A stretch of DNA of 64,000 bases from Chryseobacterium sp. Marseille-Q5410 (lineage in GTDB: Bacteria > Bacteroidota > Bacteroidia > Flavobacteriales > Weeksellaceae). A model generated the notes under the pieces. The model searched no databases and was not told the origin of the DNA. It was given only the letters and a program-made list of their open reading frames with translations. The position numbers and the translations under genes were made by a program. Shown here piece by piece: positions 51,299 to 60,782 of this stretch; the stretch's first letter is position 1, and each line of letters starts with the position of its first letter. The stretch lies in the NCBI GenBank assembly GCA_946892665.1, contig CAMPOT010000001.1, positions 1,054,001 to 1,118,000 of the forward strand. Reading direction: 5' to 3'.

Positions 51299-53584
51299 AT
51301 GAAAAAGCAAATACTATCTGCGAGTTTTCTTGTTGTTGCGTTCTCAGCACAAGGACAAATGAAATATGAACCAATAAGTGATACTTTAAAGATACAATTG
51401 ATTGAGGATATCAGTCTTCATAAAACCGGTAACCCGAATGTTGCAAAACCATTGTCAACCAAATCGAATCTTACGGTAATGGAAACTCCACAGCCGATTG
51501 CGATTGTTACTCACGAAATTATCGAACAGCAACAAGCAAAGCAGTTGAGTGACGTTTTGCAAAATGTAAATGGTTTGTATATTACTTCATCAAGAGGTAA
51601 TTCCCAGGATAGTTTTGGTGGAAGAGGTTTTAGTTTAGGAAATGATAATATCTTCAAGAATGGAACTCGTGTAAACAGCGGCGTTTTTCCTGAAGTTTCC
51701 GGCTTGGAAAGAGTGGAGGTACTGAAAGGAGCCAACGCAATGCTCTACGGAAATACAGCTGCAGGAGGAATTATCAACATGGTGACTAAAAAACCAAGAT
51801 TCAATTTTGGTGGATCGGTAGGTTTCAGTGCTGGAAGCTGGAATTCCTATAAACCTACGGTTGATTTCTATGGCCCGCTTACGGATAAGGTGGCGTTCCG
51901 AGTGAATGGTGCTTATGAAACTGCGGATAGTTTCCGCGATCAGGTTTCTTCTGAAAAATATTATTTCAATCCTTCGTTTTTATTCAATTTAGGTGAAAAA
52001 TCCCAGTTGATTGTGGAAGCAGATTATCTGAGAAATGATTTCACGCCAGATTTTGGGATTGGTGCGATCACCAATGCTGATTTAAGCTATTCACTGAACG
52101 ATAAAGTTGGCAGAAATGTGTTCTTTGGGACCGATTGGCAATATCAAAATGTAGAACAAGCTTCTACCAATATTACTTTTAACCATCAGTTGAGTACCAA
52201 TTGGACTTTAAACGCGGTAGCTTCTTATCAAAATTATACCAAAGATTATTTTTCTTCGGAGCGCGTGCAATGGGGTTATATTAAAAATAATGCGGCAGTG
52301 GATCCTACTCGTTTGGCATGGGTACGTCCTTTCAATAAAACATATAATGAGCAAAATTACGGATCTGCTCAGTTTAATATTAATGGTGAATTCAATACCG
52401 GGAAAATTAATCATAAAGTATTATTCGGTGCAGATGCCGATTATAGCCAAGCTGACTCTTATGCATATACGTTGAGTGCTACCAACAATGTTCTTTATTT
52501 GGATGATGCTACCACATGGGGGAATGTAGCAATGCCATCAGCAACTGCAAATAATAAAAATCGAATAAATACCAGAAGAGTTGGAGCGTATGCGCAGGAT
52601 TTTATCAGTCTTACCAAACAATGGAAGGTGATTGCAGGTTTACGTTGGTCTTACATTGAAAATATGCCAACGATAAACACCAAATTTTCGACAGGTGAAA
52701 AGAAATTGTTAGACAACACAGCAACTTCGGATCAGGCTTTTTCACCAAAAGTAGGTGTGGTTTATATGCCGAATGAAAATATGTCTGTCTTTGCAACCTA
52801 TACCAATTCGTTTGCAGCAAATTCCGGGGAAACTTCTTCAGAATTGCAATCAATCAATACTACGGGAACCGCAGCTGAGGTTTTGTCACAAGTGCAAAGT
52901 ATTTCAAGACAAGGGATAAAACCAACCACCATTGATCAATACGAAATCGGACTTAAGAAAAATATTTGGGATAATGCGTTAGCGTTTAATATTTCCTTGT
53001 ATCAAATCGATTACAATAATTACTATCAAAGCTATTGGTATCAAAACGCTTCGGGAGCAGTTGTGACTCCAGATTCCAATTTGAAAGAATTTGCAGGGAA
53101 AATGCGCAGCCGCGGAGTAGAAGTGGATATCACCGGAAATCCTACTAAAAACATATCGATTATCGGAGGATTTTCTTACAACAATTCTGTTTATCTAGAC
53201 ACTCCCGAGAAAGGCTATATTGAGAAGCAAAGACTTGTTCGAACTCCTGCTACCACAGCGAATGCATCTGTATTTTACAAGTTTACTGAAGGCACCATCA
53301 AAGGGTTGAAAATTGGAGCAGGCGCATATTTTATCGGAAACCGATTGGCAGGTTGGAACGATACCAAATCCACAGAAATTACCAGAAATGGTGTGTCCAG
53401 AAGTTTCGAGTTGGAAGATTATGTTACCGTAAATGCAACAATCGGTTACGAATGGAGCAAATTTTCCCTACAAGGAAAAATCGGGAATATTTTCGACACA
53501 GAAAATTACAATGTACATGAAAACTATTCCGTAAACCCGATTACTCCTAGAAACTACTATTTTACTTTAACGTACAAATTATAG
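51299..53584 (+). CDS. TonB-dependent siderophore receptor
   Basis: It is 761 residues: a signal peptide (about 1-19), a short TonB-box-like region, a plug (about 55-175) with METPQPIAIVTHEIIEQQ, GLYITSSRGN and GANAMLYGNTAAGGIINMVTKKP, then a 22-strand barrel ending in a typical aromatic C-terminus (YYFTLTYKL). It imports a ferric siderophore through the outer membrane with energy from TonB. The plug lacks the carboxypeptidase-like N-terminal domain seen in SusC proteins. Its promoter is framed by two Fur-like boxes. Confidence 0.95.
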   Translation: MKKQILSASFLVVAFSAQGQMKYEPISDTLKIQLIEDISLHKTGNPNVAKPLSTKSNLTVMETPQPIAIVTHEIIEQQQAKQLSDVLQNVNGLYITSSRGNSQDSFGGRGFSLGNDNIFKNGTRVNSGVFPEVSGLERVEVLKGANAMLYGNTAAGGIINMVTKKPRFNFGGSVGFSAGSWNSYKPTVDFYGPLTDKVAFRVNGAYETADSFRDQVSSEKYYFNPSFLFNLGEKSQLIVEADYLRNDFTPDFGIGAITNADLSYSLNDKVGRNVFFGTDWQYQNVEQASTNITFNHQLSTNWTLNAVASYQNYTKDYFSSERVQWGYIKNNAAVDPTRLAWVRPFNKTYNEQNYGSAQFNINGEFNTGKINHKVLFGADADYSQADSYAYTLSATNNVLYLDDATTWGNVAMPSATANNKNRINTRRVGAYAQDFISLTKQWKVIAGLRWSYIENMPTINTKFSTGEKKLLDNTATSDQAFSPKVGVVYMPNENMSVFATYTNSFAANSGETSSELQSINTTGTAAEVLSQVQSISRQGIKPTTIDQYEIGLKKNIWDNALAFNISLYQIDYNNYYQSYWYQNASGAVVTPDSNLKEFAGKMRSRGVEVDITGNPTKNISIIGGFSYNNSVYLDTPEKGYIEKQRLVRTPATTANASVFYKFTEGTIKGLKIGAGAYFIGNRLAGWNDTKSTEITRNGVSRSFELEDYVTVNATIGYEWSKFSLQGKIGNIFDTENYNVHENYSVNPITPRNYYFTLTYKL

Positions 53585-53607
53585 ATTCAGATTAAATTTT
53601 TTTTGAG

Positions 53608-53640
53608 AAAAGAGTGGAGACCTTTGTTTCCGCTCTTTTT
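53608..53640 (+). terminator. Terminator after the siderophore receptor
   Basis: AAAAGAG (53608-53614) pairs with CTCTTTT, extended by GGA with TCC, and runs into six Ts, 24 nt after the stop codon. Confidence 0.8.
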
Positions 53641-53696
53641 TGATGAAAAAATCTTTAATGATTACAATATAAAATGAGATATTAAGAAAAAAATAT

Positions 53697-53704
53697 TATC
53701 TTTG
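53697..53704 (+). promoter_or_regulatory. -7 promoter box (TATCTTTG) for rpsP
   Basis: It matches TAnnTTTG and lies 46 nt before the rpsP ATG. The -33 region is poor. Confidence 0.55.
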
Positions 53705-53750
53705 CAACCTTATAATTAATCGGGACGAGTTCCCACAAAATCAAACATTT

Positions 53751-54413
53751 ATGTCAGTAAAAATTAGATTACAAAGACACGGTAAAAAAGGAAAACCTTT
53801 TTTCCACATTGTTGTTGCAGATGCAAGAGCGAGAAGAGATGGTAAATTCATCGAAAAAATCGGGACTTATAACCCAATTACAAATCCTGCGGTTATTAAT
53901 TTAGACGTGGATGCAGCTGTAAAATGGTTAAACAATGGTGCACAACCAACCGATACTGCAAGAGCAATCCTTTCTTACAAAGGTGCACTTTACAAAAAAC
54001 ACTTACAAGGTGGTGTTGCTAAAGGTGCTTTCTCTGCCGAAGAAGCTGATAAAAAATTCGCAGCTTGGTTAGAAGAAAAAGAAGCGGCAGTAAAAAACAA
54101 AAAGGAATCTTTAACTAAAGCCCAAAAAGAAGCTAAAAATGCAGCTCTTGAAGCAGAAGCTAAAGTAAACCAAGCAAGATTAGACGCTGTTGCGAAAGCA
54201 GAAGCTGATGCGAAAGCGGAAGAAGAAGCTAAATTAGCGGAAGAAAAAGCTGCTGCTGAAGAAAAAACAGCTTTAGAAAATGCTGCTGAAGTTGTAGGAA
54301 GCGCTGCTGCTGCTGTAGTAGATACAGTTGCAAACGTTACGGAAAAAATTGCTGATGCAGTTGCTCCTAAAAATGATGCAGATGCAGAAGGAACGGAAGA
54401 AGCTCAAGCTTAA
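53751..54413 (+). CDS. rpsP: Ribosomal protein bS16 with long C-terminal extension
   Basis: The first 85 residues are a regular bS16 ([51 protein letters not shown]). The protein then continues for about 135 residues of Ala/Glu/Lys-rich sequence predicted to be helical or coiled coil ([34 protein letters not shown]), ending acidic. Usual bS16 is 80-100 residues; long tails are, from memory, typical of flavobacteria, with this one at the long end. It is followed by a terminator, then rimM. Confidence 0.95.
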   Translation: MSVKIRLQRHGKKGKPFFHIVVADARARRDGKFIEKIGTYNPITNPAVINLDVDAAVKWLNNGAQPTDTARAILSYKGALYKKHLQGGVAKGAFSAEEADKKFAAWLEEKEAAVKNKKESLTKAQKEAKNAALEAEAKVNQARLDAVAKAEADAKAEEEAKLAEEKAAAEEKTALENAAEVVGSAAAAVVDTVANVTEKIADAVAPKNDADAEGTEEAQA

Positions 54414-54447
54414 TTCTATTCTGTAAAATAATCTTACAAAATAATCG

Positions 54448-54476
54448 CAAAGACGCCTTTTTGGCGTCTTTGTTAT
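54448..54476 (+). terminator. Terminator after rpsP
   Basis: CAAAGACGCC (54448-54457) and GGCGTCTTTG (54463-54472) form a perfect 10-bp GC-rich stem with a T5 loop. The T run that follows is short (TTA then TTTT). Read-through into rimM is possible. Confidence 0.8.
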
Positions 54477-54488
54477 TTTAAAACCCTT

Positions 54489-54496
54489 TATATTTG
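54489..54496 (+). promoter_or_regulatory. -7 promoter box (TATATTTG) before rimM
   Basis: It matches TAnnTTTG, 73 nt upstream of the rimM ATG and just after the rpsP terminator. A TTTG lies 16 nt before it. Confidence 0.5.
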
Positions 54497-54569
54497 CAAT
54501 ATATTATGTAAAATCATGTGGTCTTTCCAAGACTTTCTCTGAAATTACAATGCATTAATTATTAATAAA

Positions 54570-55112
54570 ATGAGAAAAGAAGATTGCTATTTCTTAGGAA
54601 AAATCACCAGAAGACATGGTCTTCATGGAAATGTTTTTCTTAAGTTAGATACAGATCAGCCCGAGATGTACGAAAAACTAGATTCCATATTTGTGGAAAT
54701 CAACGGTTTGCTGGTTCCATTTTTTGTTGCTAAACAATCCTGGAGTAAAGGTGATACGCTGATCATATCCTTTAAAAATTCTACCGAAGCTTTGGTTGAA
54801 CAATCATTAGGAAAAGATGTTTATATGCCACTTTCTACTTTGCCTAAACTTACCGGAAACAAGTTCTATTACCACGAAGTTGTAGGTTTTGAGATTAGGG
54901 AGGAAGATGGCAAAAGTTGCGGAACAATTGTTTCCATTAATGATCAGACTGCGCAACATTATTTTTATTTGGATTTTGCAGGAACACAAATTATTATCCC
55001 GATTATTAAAGATTGGATATTGGAATTAAACCGCGAAGAAAAATACCTCAAAATGGCTTTGCCGGAAGGTCTGATGGATGTTTTCCTAATTCCATCTAAA
55101 AAAGATGAATAA
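54570..55112 (+). CDS. rimM: Ribosome maturation factor
   Basis: This protein binds uS19 during 30S assembly. The N-terminal beta-barrel domain (about 5-90) starts DCYFLGKITRRHGLHGNVFLK, the RimM family start. The PRC-barrel domain (about 98-175) has FYYHEVVGFEI, GTIVSINDQTAQHYFYL and a hydrophobic IIPIIKDWILEL. The length of 180 residues is normal. The order rpsP-rimM is conserved across bacteria, here with trmD elsewhere in the window. Confidence 0.95.
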   Translation: MRKEDCYFLGKITRRHGLHGNVFLKLDTDQPEMYEKLDSIFVEINGLLVPFFVAKQSWSKGDTLIISFKNSTEALVEQSLGKDVYMPLSTLPKLTGNKFYYHEVVGFEIREEDGKSCGTIVSINDQTAQHYFYLDFAGTQIIIPIIKDWILELNREEKYLKMALPEGLMDVFLIPSKKDE

Positions 55113-55221
55113 TATTTTAGGCCGTTTTTAAGTAAATTTTTTGATTTTTTTTGAAGAAAAATACATTAGGAATTTCAAGAAAAAAACGCACGCTATCAGC
55201 AAAAATTACGCCAAAATTTAT

Positions 55222-55229
55222 TACATTTG
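55222..55229 (+). promoter_or_regulatory. -7 promoter box (TACATTTG) for asnS
   Basis: TACATTTG lies about 60 nt before the asnS start. No good -33 element at 19-20 nt. Confidence 0.45.
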
Positions 55230-55290
55230 TATTAATTGTTAAATAATAAAAGACGGAAATCCTATTTTCCGAATGATATATAAAAATTGA

Positions 55291-56745
55291 ATGTCAGCAA
55301 TGAGAAAGACGATTAACGAATTACTTTCAGATTATAAAAAAGTTTTACATCACGATATAACCGTACAAGGCTGGGTAAGAGCATTTCGCTCCAACCGTTT
55401 TATCGCTTTGAACGATGGTTCCACGATCAATAACCTGCAAATTGTTGTAGATTTTGAAAAATTTGATGAAAATATTCTGAAAAATATCAGCACTGCTTCT
55501 TCCCTGAACATTGTTGGGGAGGTGGTAGAGAGTCAAGGAGCTGGCCAAAATATTGAAATTATCGCTAAGAAAATTCAAATTTTAGGAGATAATTTTACAG
55601 AAGAAAGAGATAAAACCATTTTGCAACCCAAAAAACACTCGCTGGAAGTTCTTCGTGAGCAAGCGCATTTGCGTTTTCGTACCAACTTGTTTGGAGCGGT
55701 TTTCAGAGTGAGAAGTGCAATAAGCTTTGCTATTCATCAATTCTTCAACCAGAATCAGTTTTTCTATATGAATACCCCGATCATTACCGGTGCTGATGCG
55801 GAAGGAGCGGGAGAAATGTTTGGTGTAACCAATTTTGATCTGAACAATATCCCCCGAGACGAAAACGGAGATATTGATTTTGAGCAAGATTTCTTTGGTA
55901 AAAAAACCAATCTCACAGTTTCCGGCCAGTTGAATGTTGAAACTTCAATGATGGGCTTGGGAAGAGTTTACACTTTCGGGCCCACTTTCCGAGCTGAGAA
56001 TTCTAATACAACGCGTCACCTCGCTGAGTTCTGGATGGTGGAACCTGAAGTAGCATTCAATAATCTTGAGGATAATATCGATTTGGCTGAAGATTTCTTA
56101 AAATATGTGATCGGTTATGTATTAGAAAATTGCAAAGACGATTTAGAATTTTTGGATAAGAGATTTGCCGAAGAACAAAAACAAAAACCTGAAAAAGACA
56201 GAGCTTCCGAAGGTTTGATCGAGAAATTGGAAAACGTTATCAAGAAAAGATTTAAGAGAGTTTCTTATACGGAAGCGATCGAAATTCTAAAAAATTCTAA
56301 AGAAAACAAAAAAGGCAAGTTCCAGTTCCCGATTGAAGATTGGGGTGCTGATTTGCAAAGTGAACACGAAAGATATTTGGTTGAAAAACATTTTGAAAGT
56401 CCGGTAGTTCTTTTCGATTATCCGAAAGAAATTAAAGCGTTCTACATGAAACTCAATGAAGATGGGAAAACTGTAGCAGCAATGGATGTGCTTTTCCCAG
56501 GAATCGGGGAAATAATCGGAGGTTCTCAAAGAGAGGAAAGATACGACGTTCTGAGCGAGAAGATGAAAACCATGAATGTTGATGCGCACGAACTGTGGTG
56601 GTATCTCGATACCCGAAAATTCGGTTCGGTTCCCCATGCAGGTTTCGGTCTTGGTCTTGAAAGATTGGTGCTTTTCGTAACAGGAATGACGAATATTCGT
56701 GATGTAATTCCTTTCCCAAGAACACCAAAAAATGCCGAATTTTAG
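55291..56745 (+). CDS. asnS: Asparaginyl-tRNA synthetase
   Basis: This class IIb synthetase charges tRNA-Asn. An OB-fold anticodon-binding domain (about 15-115; [20 protein letters not shown]) precedes the catalytic domain with motif 1 near [23 protein letters not shown] text, motif 2 [21 protein letters not shown], and motif 3 [16 protein letters not shown]. An insertion (about 275-335) rich in K and E is usual in the bacterial AsnS. The length of 484 residues is normal. A second start (ATG 55300) lies three codons in. Confidence 0.97.
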   Translation: MSAMRKTINELLSDYKKVLHHDITVQGWVRAFRSNRFIALNDGSTINNLQIVVDFEKFDENILKNISTASSLNIVGEVVESQGAGQNIEIIAKKIQILGDNFTEERDKTILQPKKHSLEVLREQAHLRFRTNLFGAVFRVRSAISFAIHQFFNQNQFFYMNTPIITGADAEGAGEMFGVTNFDLNNIPRDENGDIDFEQDFFGKKTNLTVSGQLNVETSMMGLGRVYTFGPTFRAENSNTTRHLAEFWMVEPEVAFNNLEDNIDLAEDFLKYVIGYVLENCKDDLEFLDKRFAEEQKQKPEKDRASEGLIEKLENVIKKRFKRVSYTEAIEILKNSKENKKGKFQFPIEDWGADLQSEHERYLVEKHFESPVVLFDYPKEIKAFYMKLNEDGKTVAAMDVLFPGIGEIIGGSQREERYDVLSEKMKTMNVDAHELWWYLDTRKFGSVPHAGFGLGLERLVLFVTGMTNIRDVIPFPRTPKNAEF

Positions 56746-56839
56746 CAAATAAAACTCAATAAAACTAGTAAAGTTCATTCCAAATTAAAAACAAAGAAAA
56801 CTGTACATTAACCCAAAAAAGGAAAAATAATTCCACAAA

Positions 56840-58318
56840 ATGCTGAAACAAAATCTACAATTAAAACTCGGGCAAAAACTCGCGCCACAACAGATCCAAC
56901 TGATGAAGCTGATCCAGCTGCATACCTTGGAATTTGAAGAAGAATTGGAGCGCGAACTTGAAGAAAATCCGGCACTGGAAAAAGTTCAGGAAGAAACAAA
57001 AGAGGACGATTATGCATCTTTGGATGAGGCTTACCAGGACGAAGGAACTGAAACCATCAGTACCGATTTTGATGTGGATGAATATATTTTTGATGATGAA
57101 CCAGCCTATAAAACGGCTTCAAGTAATTATTCTGCGGACGATGAGGAATTTGATAATGAATCGCTTCTTACAGAAGGGCAATCCTTATATGATTATCTTC
57201 TGGAGCAAATTAATCTCTGCAATATCGAAGGTGAAGACCTGAAAATTGCAGAATATTTGATAGGAAATCTCGACAACGATGGGTATTTAAGAAGAGAAAT
57301 CAAACAAATTGTTGACGATTTAGCCTTCTCACAAGGAATTTATACGACCCAGGAAAAAGTGACCGATATTCTTGAAAATTATGTTCAGAAACTTGATCCG
57401 CCAGGAGTGGGAGCGAGAAATCTTCAGGAATGCCTTCTGTTGCAAATTGAGAAAAAAGTAAGCGCAGATAAGGCTGTGATTTTGGCAGGAAATATCCTGA
57501 GAAATCAGTTTGATGCTTTGACCAATAAGCACTACAATAAAATAATTCAGAAATATGACATCGAAGAAGAAGATTTGAAAGATGCGTTGGAAGTGATTTC
57601 GAAACTATCGCCGAAAGTTGGAGGAAATTTCGATACACAAACCATCACCATTAACCAAGAAATCATCCCGGATTTTGTCATTCAAATTAAAGAAACAAAA
57701 AATGGACAAGTAGATGTGATTCCTTTATTAAATAGTAAGAATGCACCTACACTGAGAGTTTCGGAAGAATACAAAGACATTCTTACCACCTATTCTCACG
57801 ATAAAAAATCTGCTGATCATAAGCAAGCAGCACTTTTCATCAAGCAAAAGTTGGATGCCGCGAAATGGTATATTGATGCCATTAATCAACGACAAAATAC
57901 TTTGTTGCAAACCATTTCCGCAATTGTGAAACTGCAGAAAAATTATTTTATCACAGGTGATGAAAAATCTCTGAAACCAATGATTTTGAAGGATGTTGCA
58001 GATATTACCGGGTTTGATATTTCTACAATTTCACGGGTGGTTAAAAGCAAATATGCCGACACACCGAACGGAATTGTTTATTTGAAAAACCTTTTCTCCG
58101 ACTCGTTAACCAATGATGATGGCGAGGAAGTTTCAACAAAGGAAATTAAAAATTATCTTCAGGAAGTCATCAACAACGAAAACAAAAGAAAACCGCTGAC
58201 CGATGATGCCTTGGTGGGCCTCTTAAAAGAAAAAGGGTACAATATCGCAAGGCGAACCATTGCAAAATACCGTGAACAGCTTAATATTCCGGTAGCGAGA
58301 TTAAGGAAAGAGTTATAA
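56840..58318 (+). CDS. rpoN: RNA polymerase sigma-54 factor
   Basis: This alternative sigma factor recognises -24/-12 promoters and needs an AAA+ activator. Region I (about 1-50) starts LKQNLQLKLGQKLAPQQIQLMKLIQL. Region II is acidic (about 60-120). The core-binding and DNA-binding domains follow, and the RpoN box appears as ARRTIAKYRE at about 470-480. The length of 492 residues is normal. It is the natural partner of the NtrC-type regulator at 3.8-5.2 kb. It has its own gene unit 95 nt after asnS and a bidirectional terminator behind. Confidence 0.97.
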   Translation: MLKQNLQLKLGQKLAPQQIQLMKLIQLHTLEFEEELERELEENPALEKVQEETKEDDYASLDEAYQDEGTETISTDFDVDEYIFDDEPAYKTASSNYSADDEEFDNESLLTEGQSLYDYLLEQINLCNIEGEDLKIAEYLIGNLDNDGYLRREIKQIVDDLAFSQGIYTTQEKVTDILENYVQKLDPPGVGARNLQECLLLQIEKKVSADKAVILAGNILRNQFDALTNKHYNKIIQKYDIEEEDLKDALEVISKLSPKVGGNFDTQTITINQEIIPDFVIQIKETKNGQVDVIPLLNSKNAPTLRVSEEYKDILTTYSHDKKSADHKQAALFIKQKLDAAKWYIDAINQRQNTLLQTISAIVKLQKNYFITGDEKSLKPMILKDVADITGFDISTISRVVKSKYADTPNGIVYLKNLFSDSLTNDDGEEVSTKEIKNYLQEVINNENKRKPLTDDALVGLLKEKGYNIARRTIAKYREQLNIPVARLRKEL

Positions 58319-58320
58319 AA

Positions 58321-58346
58321 AAAAGTCAGAGAAATCTGACTTTTTT
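58321..58346. terminator. Bidirectional terminator after rpoN
   Basis: AAAAGTCAGA (58321-58330) pairs perfectly with TCTGACTTTT (58335-58344) around a GAAA tetraloop. T runs flank both sides, so it serves rpoN and the convergent membrane protein. Confidence 0.9.
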
Positions 58347-58349
58347 GTT

Positions 58350-59024
58350 TTATTGCTGCTGCTGATCTATTTTCTGCAATTCTTCCAGGTTTTTGCTTAA
58401 GCGCTTCAGCAGGATACCATATACGATTCGATAATATACCCAAATCAAAATCACACTGATGGCCATCATTATAACAGTTCCTACCAGAAAGCCAATTAAT
58501 GTGGGATTGTTGAGGTGAATATTCTGTTGTGATATTATCTTAAAGGTGAATGCGGTAAGCACAATCGTAAATAAAATGATGAGAAAGATATTGGTTAATA
58601 TGAAAAGATTAACCGTTGTTTTAAAATTGATGATTTGTAAAATAAGTTTTTTAAGGTTCGATTCAATATTGATTCTACGGTAATTCTGGAAAAATTTAAC
58701 TACAAAAAAAGCAGTAAGCACAAGACTTATGACTTTCATGCTTAAAAAAAGATTTGAAAAACCATTTTGAAGACTTATCGAATTTTTTACGCCAAGTTTT
58801 TCCATAATACGGATAAAACTATTGTTGTCGTTCCCGATAAAAGCGTAATAAAGATTCAAACAGAAAAACACGGAGAATTCCGCAATACAAATCCAGAGGA
58901 TGTACTTCACATAGTTTCTGGATGATTTGTTCAGCATCGCTTCTATGTCGGTGCTGTTATATTTTGGCGCAACAATCTGTTCCTGCCAAGTTTTCTTGAA
59001 ATTATCTAAATCAAATTCAGGCAT
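58350..59024 (-). CDS. Membrane protein, probable anti-sigma partner of the ECF sigma factor
   Basis: It is 224 residues: a cytoplasmic N-terminal region of about 40 residues (DLDNFKKTWQEQ, YNSTDIEAMLNKSSRNYVKYI) and four membrane helices (about 42-65, 90-110, 135-160, 175-200), then a short tail. It overlaps the sigma gene by 8 nt. The coupling and the layout suggest an anti-sigma factor that holds the sigma factor at the membrane. No zinc-binding ZAS motif is visible, so this rests on context. Confidence 0.75.
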   Translation of the reverse strand: MPEFDLDNFKKTWQEQIVAPKYNSTDIEAMLNKSSRNYVKYILWICIAEFSVFFCLNLYYAFIGNDNNSFIRIMEKLGVKNSISLQNGFSNLFLSMKVISLVLTAFFVVKFFQNYRRINIESNLKKLILQIINFKTTVNLFILTNIFLIILFTIVLTAFTFKIISQQNIHLNNPTLIGFLVGTVIMMAISVILIWVYYRIVYGILLKRLSKNLEELQKIDQQQQ

Positions 59025-59556
59025 GTTTTTCCATTAATTGTTTTAAAGTTTTTTTCAGTCTGTTCATTTTCACCCGCGCATTTACTTCGGTAATTCCTAA
59101 GTTTTCAGCGATATCACGATAGGGCAAATCGTCCAGATACATCATCACGATTGCTCTTTCCACATTTGGTAGCATTTTTACTACTTTATAAAGCAAAGAA
59201 ACCTGAAGCTGCTTTTCGTCATCATCATCCAAGTAGTTACTATGATGATAATCCATCAGTTCGTCAGTTTGTGGCGATTTAGTTTTTTTTCTGAAAAGTG
59301 TAATTGCTGTATTCAAAGCAACGCGATACATCCAAGTTGAGATTTTAGATTGTCCTTTGAATGAGTCGTACGAACGCCAAAGTTGTAACACAATTTCCTG
59401 AAAGAGATCCTGTTCATCCTCCAGCGAATTGGTATAGAGCCGCGAAACCTTAATAATCAGTCCCTGATTATCTTTTATTAGTTTCGAAAACTCTTGTTCT
59501 TTGCTCAATGCCAATGCGGAATTAAGTAGCGAATATATGATTTTTTTTGCTCGCAA
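59017..59556 (-). CDS. ECF-type RNA polymerase sigma factor
   Basis: The product has region 2 (about 27-90; NQGLIIKVSRLYTNSLEDEQDLFQEI-type, WMYRVALNTAI) and region 4 (about 125-175; LPNVERAIVMMYLDDLPYRDIAENLGITEVNARVKMNRLKK-type), the extracytoplasmic-function layout. No ATG precedes the domain: possible starts are TTG 59556 (179 residues) or TTG 59508 (163 residues, MSKEQEFSKLI-like). A TTTG box overlaps the first. It should be released by the membrane partner encoded next to it. Confidence 0.9.
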   Translation of the reverse strand: MRAKKIIYSLLNSALALSKEQEFSKLIKDNQGLIIKVSRLYTNSLEDEQDLFQEIVLQLWRSYDSFKGQSKISTWMYRVALNTAITLFRKKTKSPQTDELMDYHHSNYLDDDDEKQLQVSLLYKVVKMLPNVERAIVMMYLDDLPYRDIAENLGITEVNARVKMNRLKKTLKQLMEKHA

Positions 59557-59660
59557 AGATTAACTTTAGCCTACAAAACCAATCTTTTTCGGACAAAAAT
59601 CCACCATTCAATTTTTGTATACACTTACAAGATACAATCTTCCGCTTCCCGCATTTTTGT

Positions 59661-59668
59661 TATATTTG
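59661..59668 (+). promoter_or_regulatory. TATATTTG -7 box directly before lptB
   Basis: TATATTTG-CTTT-ATG: 4 nt from box to the lptB start, suggesting a leaderless transcript. Confidence 0.5.
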
Positions 59669-59672
59669 CTTT

Positions 59673-60734
59673 ATGATTCTACGCGGAGAAAATTTAATTA
59701 AAGAATACGGCCCGAAAAAAGTCGTAAAAGGCGTTTCAGTGGAAGTTTCACAAGGTGAAATCGTAGGGCTTTTAGGTCCGAACGGAGCCGGTAAAACAAC
59801 TTCTTTCTACATGATTGTAGGTTTGGTAAAGCCCACTTCCGGGAAAATTTTCCTCGATAATCAGGAGATTACCAATGACGCCATGTATCGCCGTGCGCAG
59901 AAAGGAATCGGTTATTTGGCACAGGAAGCATCCGTTTTTCGTAAACTTTCTGTTGAGGATAACATTCTCGGCGTTTTGCAGCTCACCAAACTTTCAAAAC
60001 GTGAACAGCAAATGAAATGCGACGAACTGATTGAAGAATTTTCCTTGCAACACGTTCGAAAAAACCGCGGCGACCTACTTTCCGGAGGGGAAAGAAGACG
60101 TACCGAAATTGCGCGCTGTCTTGCCACAAGTCCTAATTTTATTCTTTTAGATGAACCTTTTGCTGGTGTAGATCCAATTGCGGTTGAGGATATTCAGAAA
60201 ATTGTAAGGAGTTTGGTTGATAAAAATATCGGAATTCTAATCACCGATCACAATGTGCAGCAAACCCTCGCAATCACTCATAAAACTTACATTATGTTCG
60301 AAGGAAGAATACTGAAAGAAGGTCTTCCGCAAGATTTAGCAAACGACCCGATGGTAAGGGAAGCATACTTGGGAGAGAATTTTGTGTACCAAGATATTCT
60401 CAATAAACCAAAGAAAAAATCGTTTGTTTACAATATTTGGGCAGGGAATTTCGATTCCAAACAACAACTTCAGGATTTCGTAAACGAAAATTTTGCTGGT
60501 GCCGAAAATCTCCGGGTAATGTATGGTTTCGAAGATATCAGCTTTGCATCGCTTTCCAATTCAGAAATTGAATTTATCTTTAATGAAGTGATCGACAAAA
60601 ATGCTAATAACTCTTTTCTTTTCCAGAAAAAAGAAATATCGGAAGTTTATAAAAAAGACCAGGCCGAAGCTGATGCAAAAGAACTTAGCAAGTCACAACT
60701 TCACTATCTAACGACATTTTCTTACGAAGGGTAA
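59673..60734 (+). CDS. lptB: LPS-export ABC ATPase with C-terminal extension
   Basis: The ATPase of the Lpt bridge drives lipopolysaccharide from the inner to the outer membrane. From the ATG at 59673, Walker A is GPNGAGKTT (35-43), the Q-loop is GYLAQE, the signature is LSGGERRRTEIARCL and Walker B is ILLDEPFAGVDP. The first 245 residues are a standard LptB. A further 108 residues follow (VYNIWAGNFDSKQQLQDF and on), which ordinary LptB lacks. The start at 59547 in the same frame would add 42 residues without similarity and precede the promoter box. It is followed by an ABC exporter gene. Confidence 0.93.
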   Translation: MILRGENLIKEYGPKKVVKGVSVEVSQGEIVGLLGPNGAGKTTSFYMIVGLVKPTSGKIFLDNQEITNDAMYRRAQKGIGYLAQEASVFRKLSVEDNILGVLQLTKLSKREQQMKCDELIEEFSLQHVRKNRGDLLSGGERRRTEIARCLATSPNFILLDEPFAGVDPIAVEDIQKIVRSLVDKNIGILITDHNVQQTLAITHKTYIMFEGRILKEGLPQDLANDPMVREAYLGENFVYQDILNKPKKKSFVYNIWAGNFDSKQQLQDFVNENFAGAENLRVMYGFEDISFASLSNSEIEFIFNEVIDKNANNSFLFQKKEISEVYKKDQAEADAKELSKSQLHYLTTFSYEG

Positions 60735-60782
60735 AGCTCAAAGCATACTTTTTGTAAATGAGATATTTTACAGACAGATATT

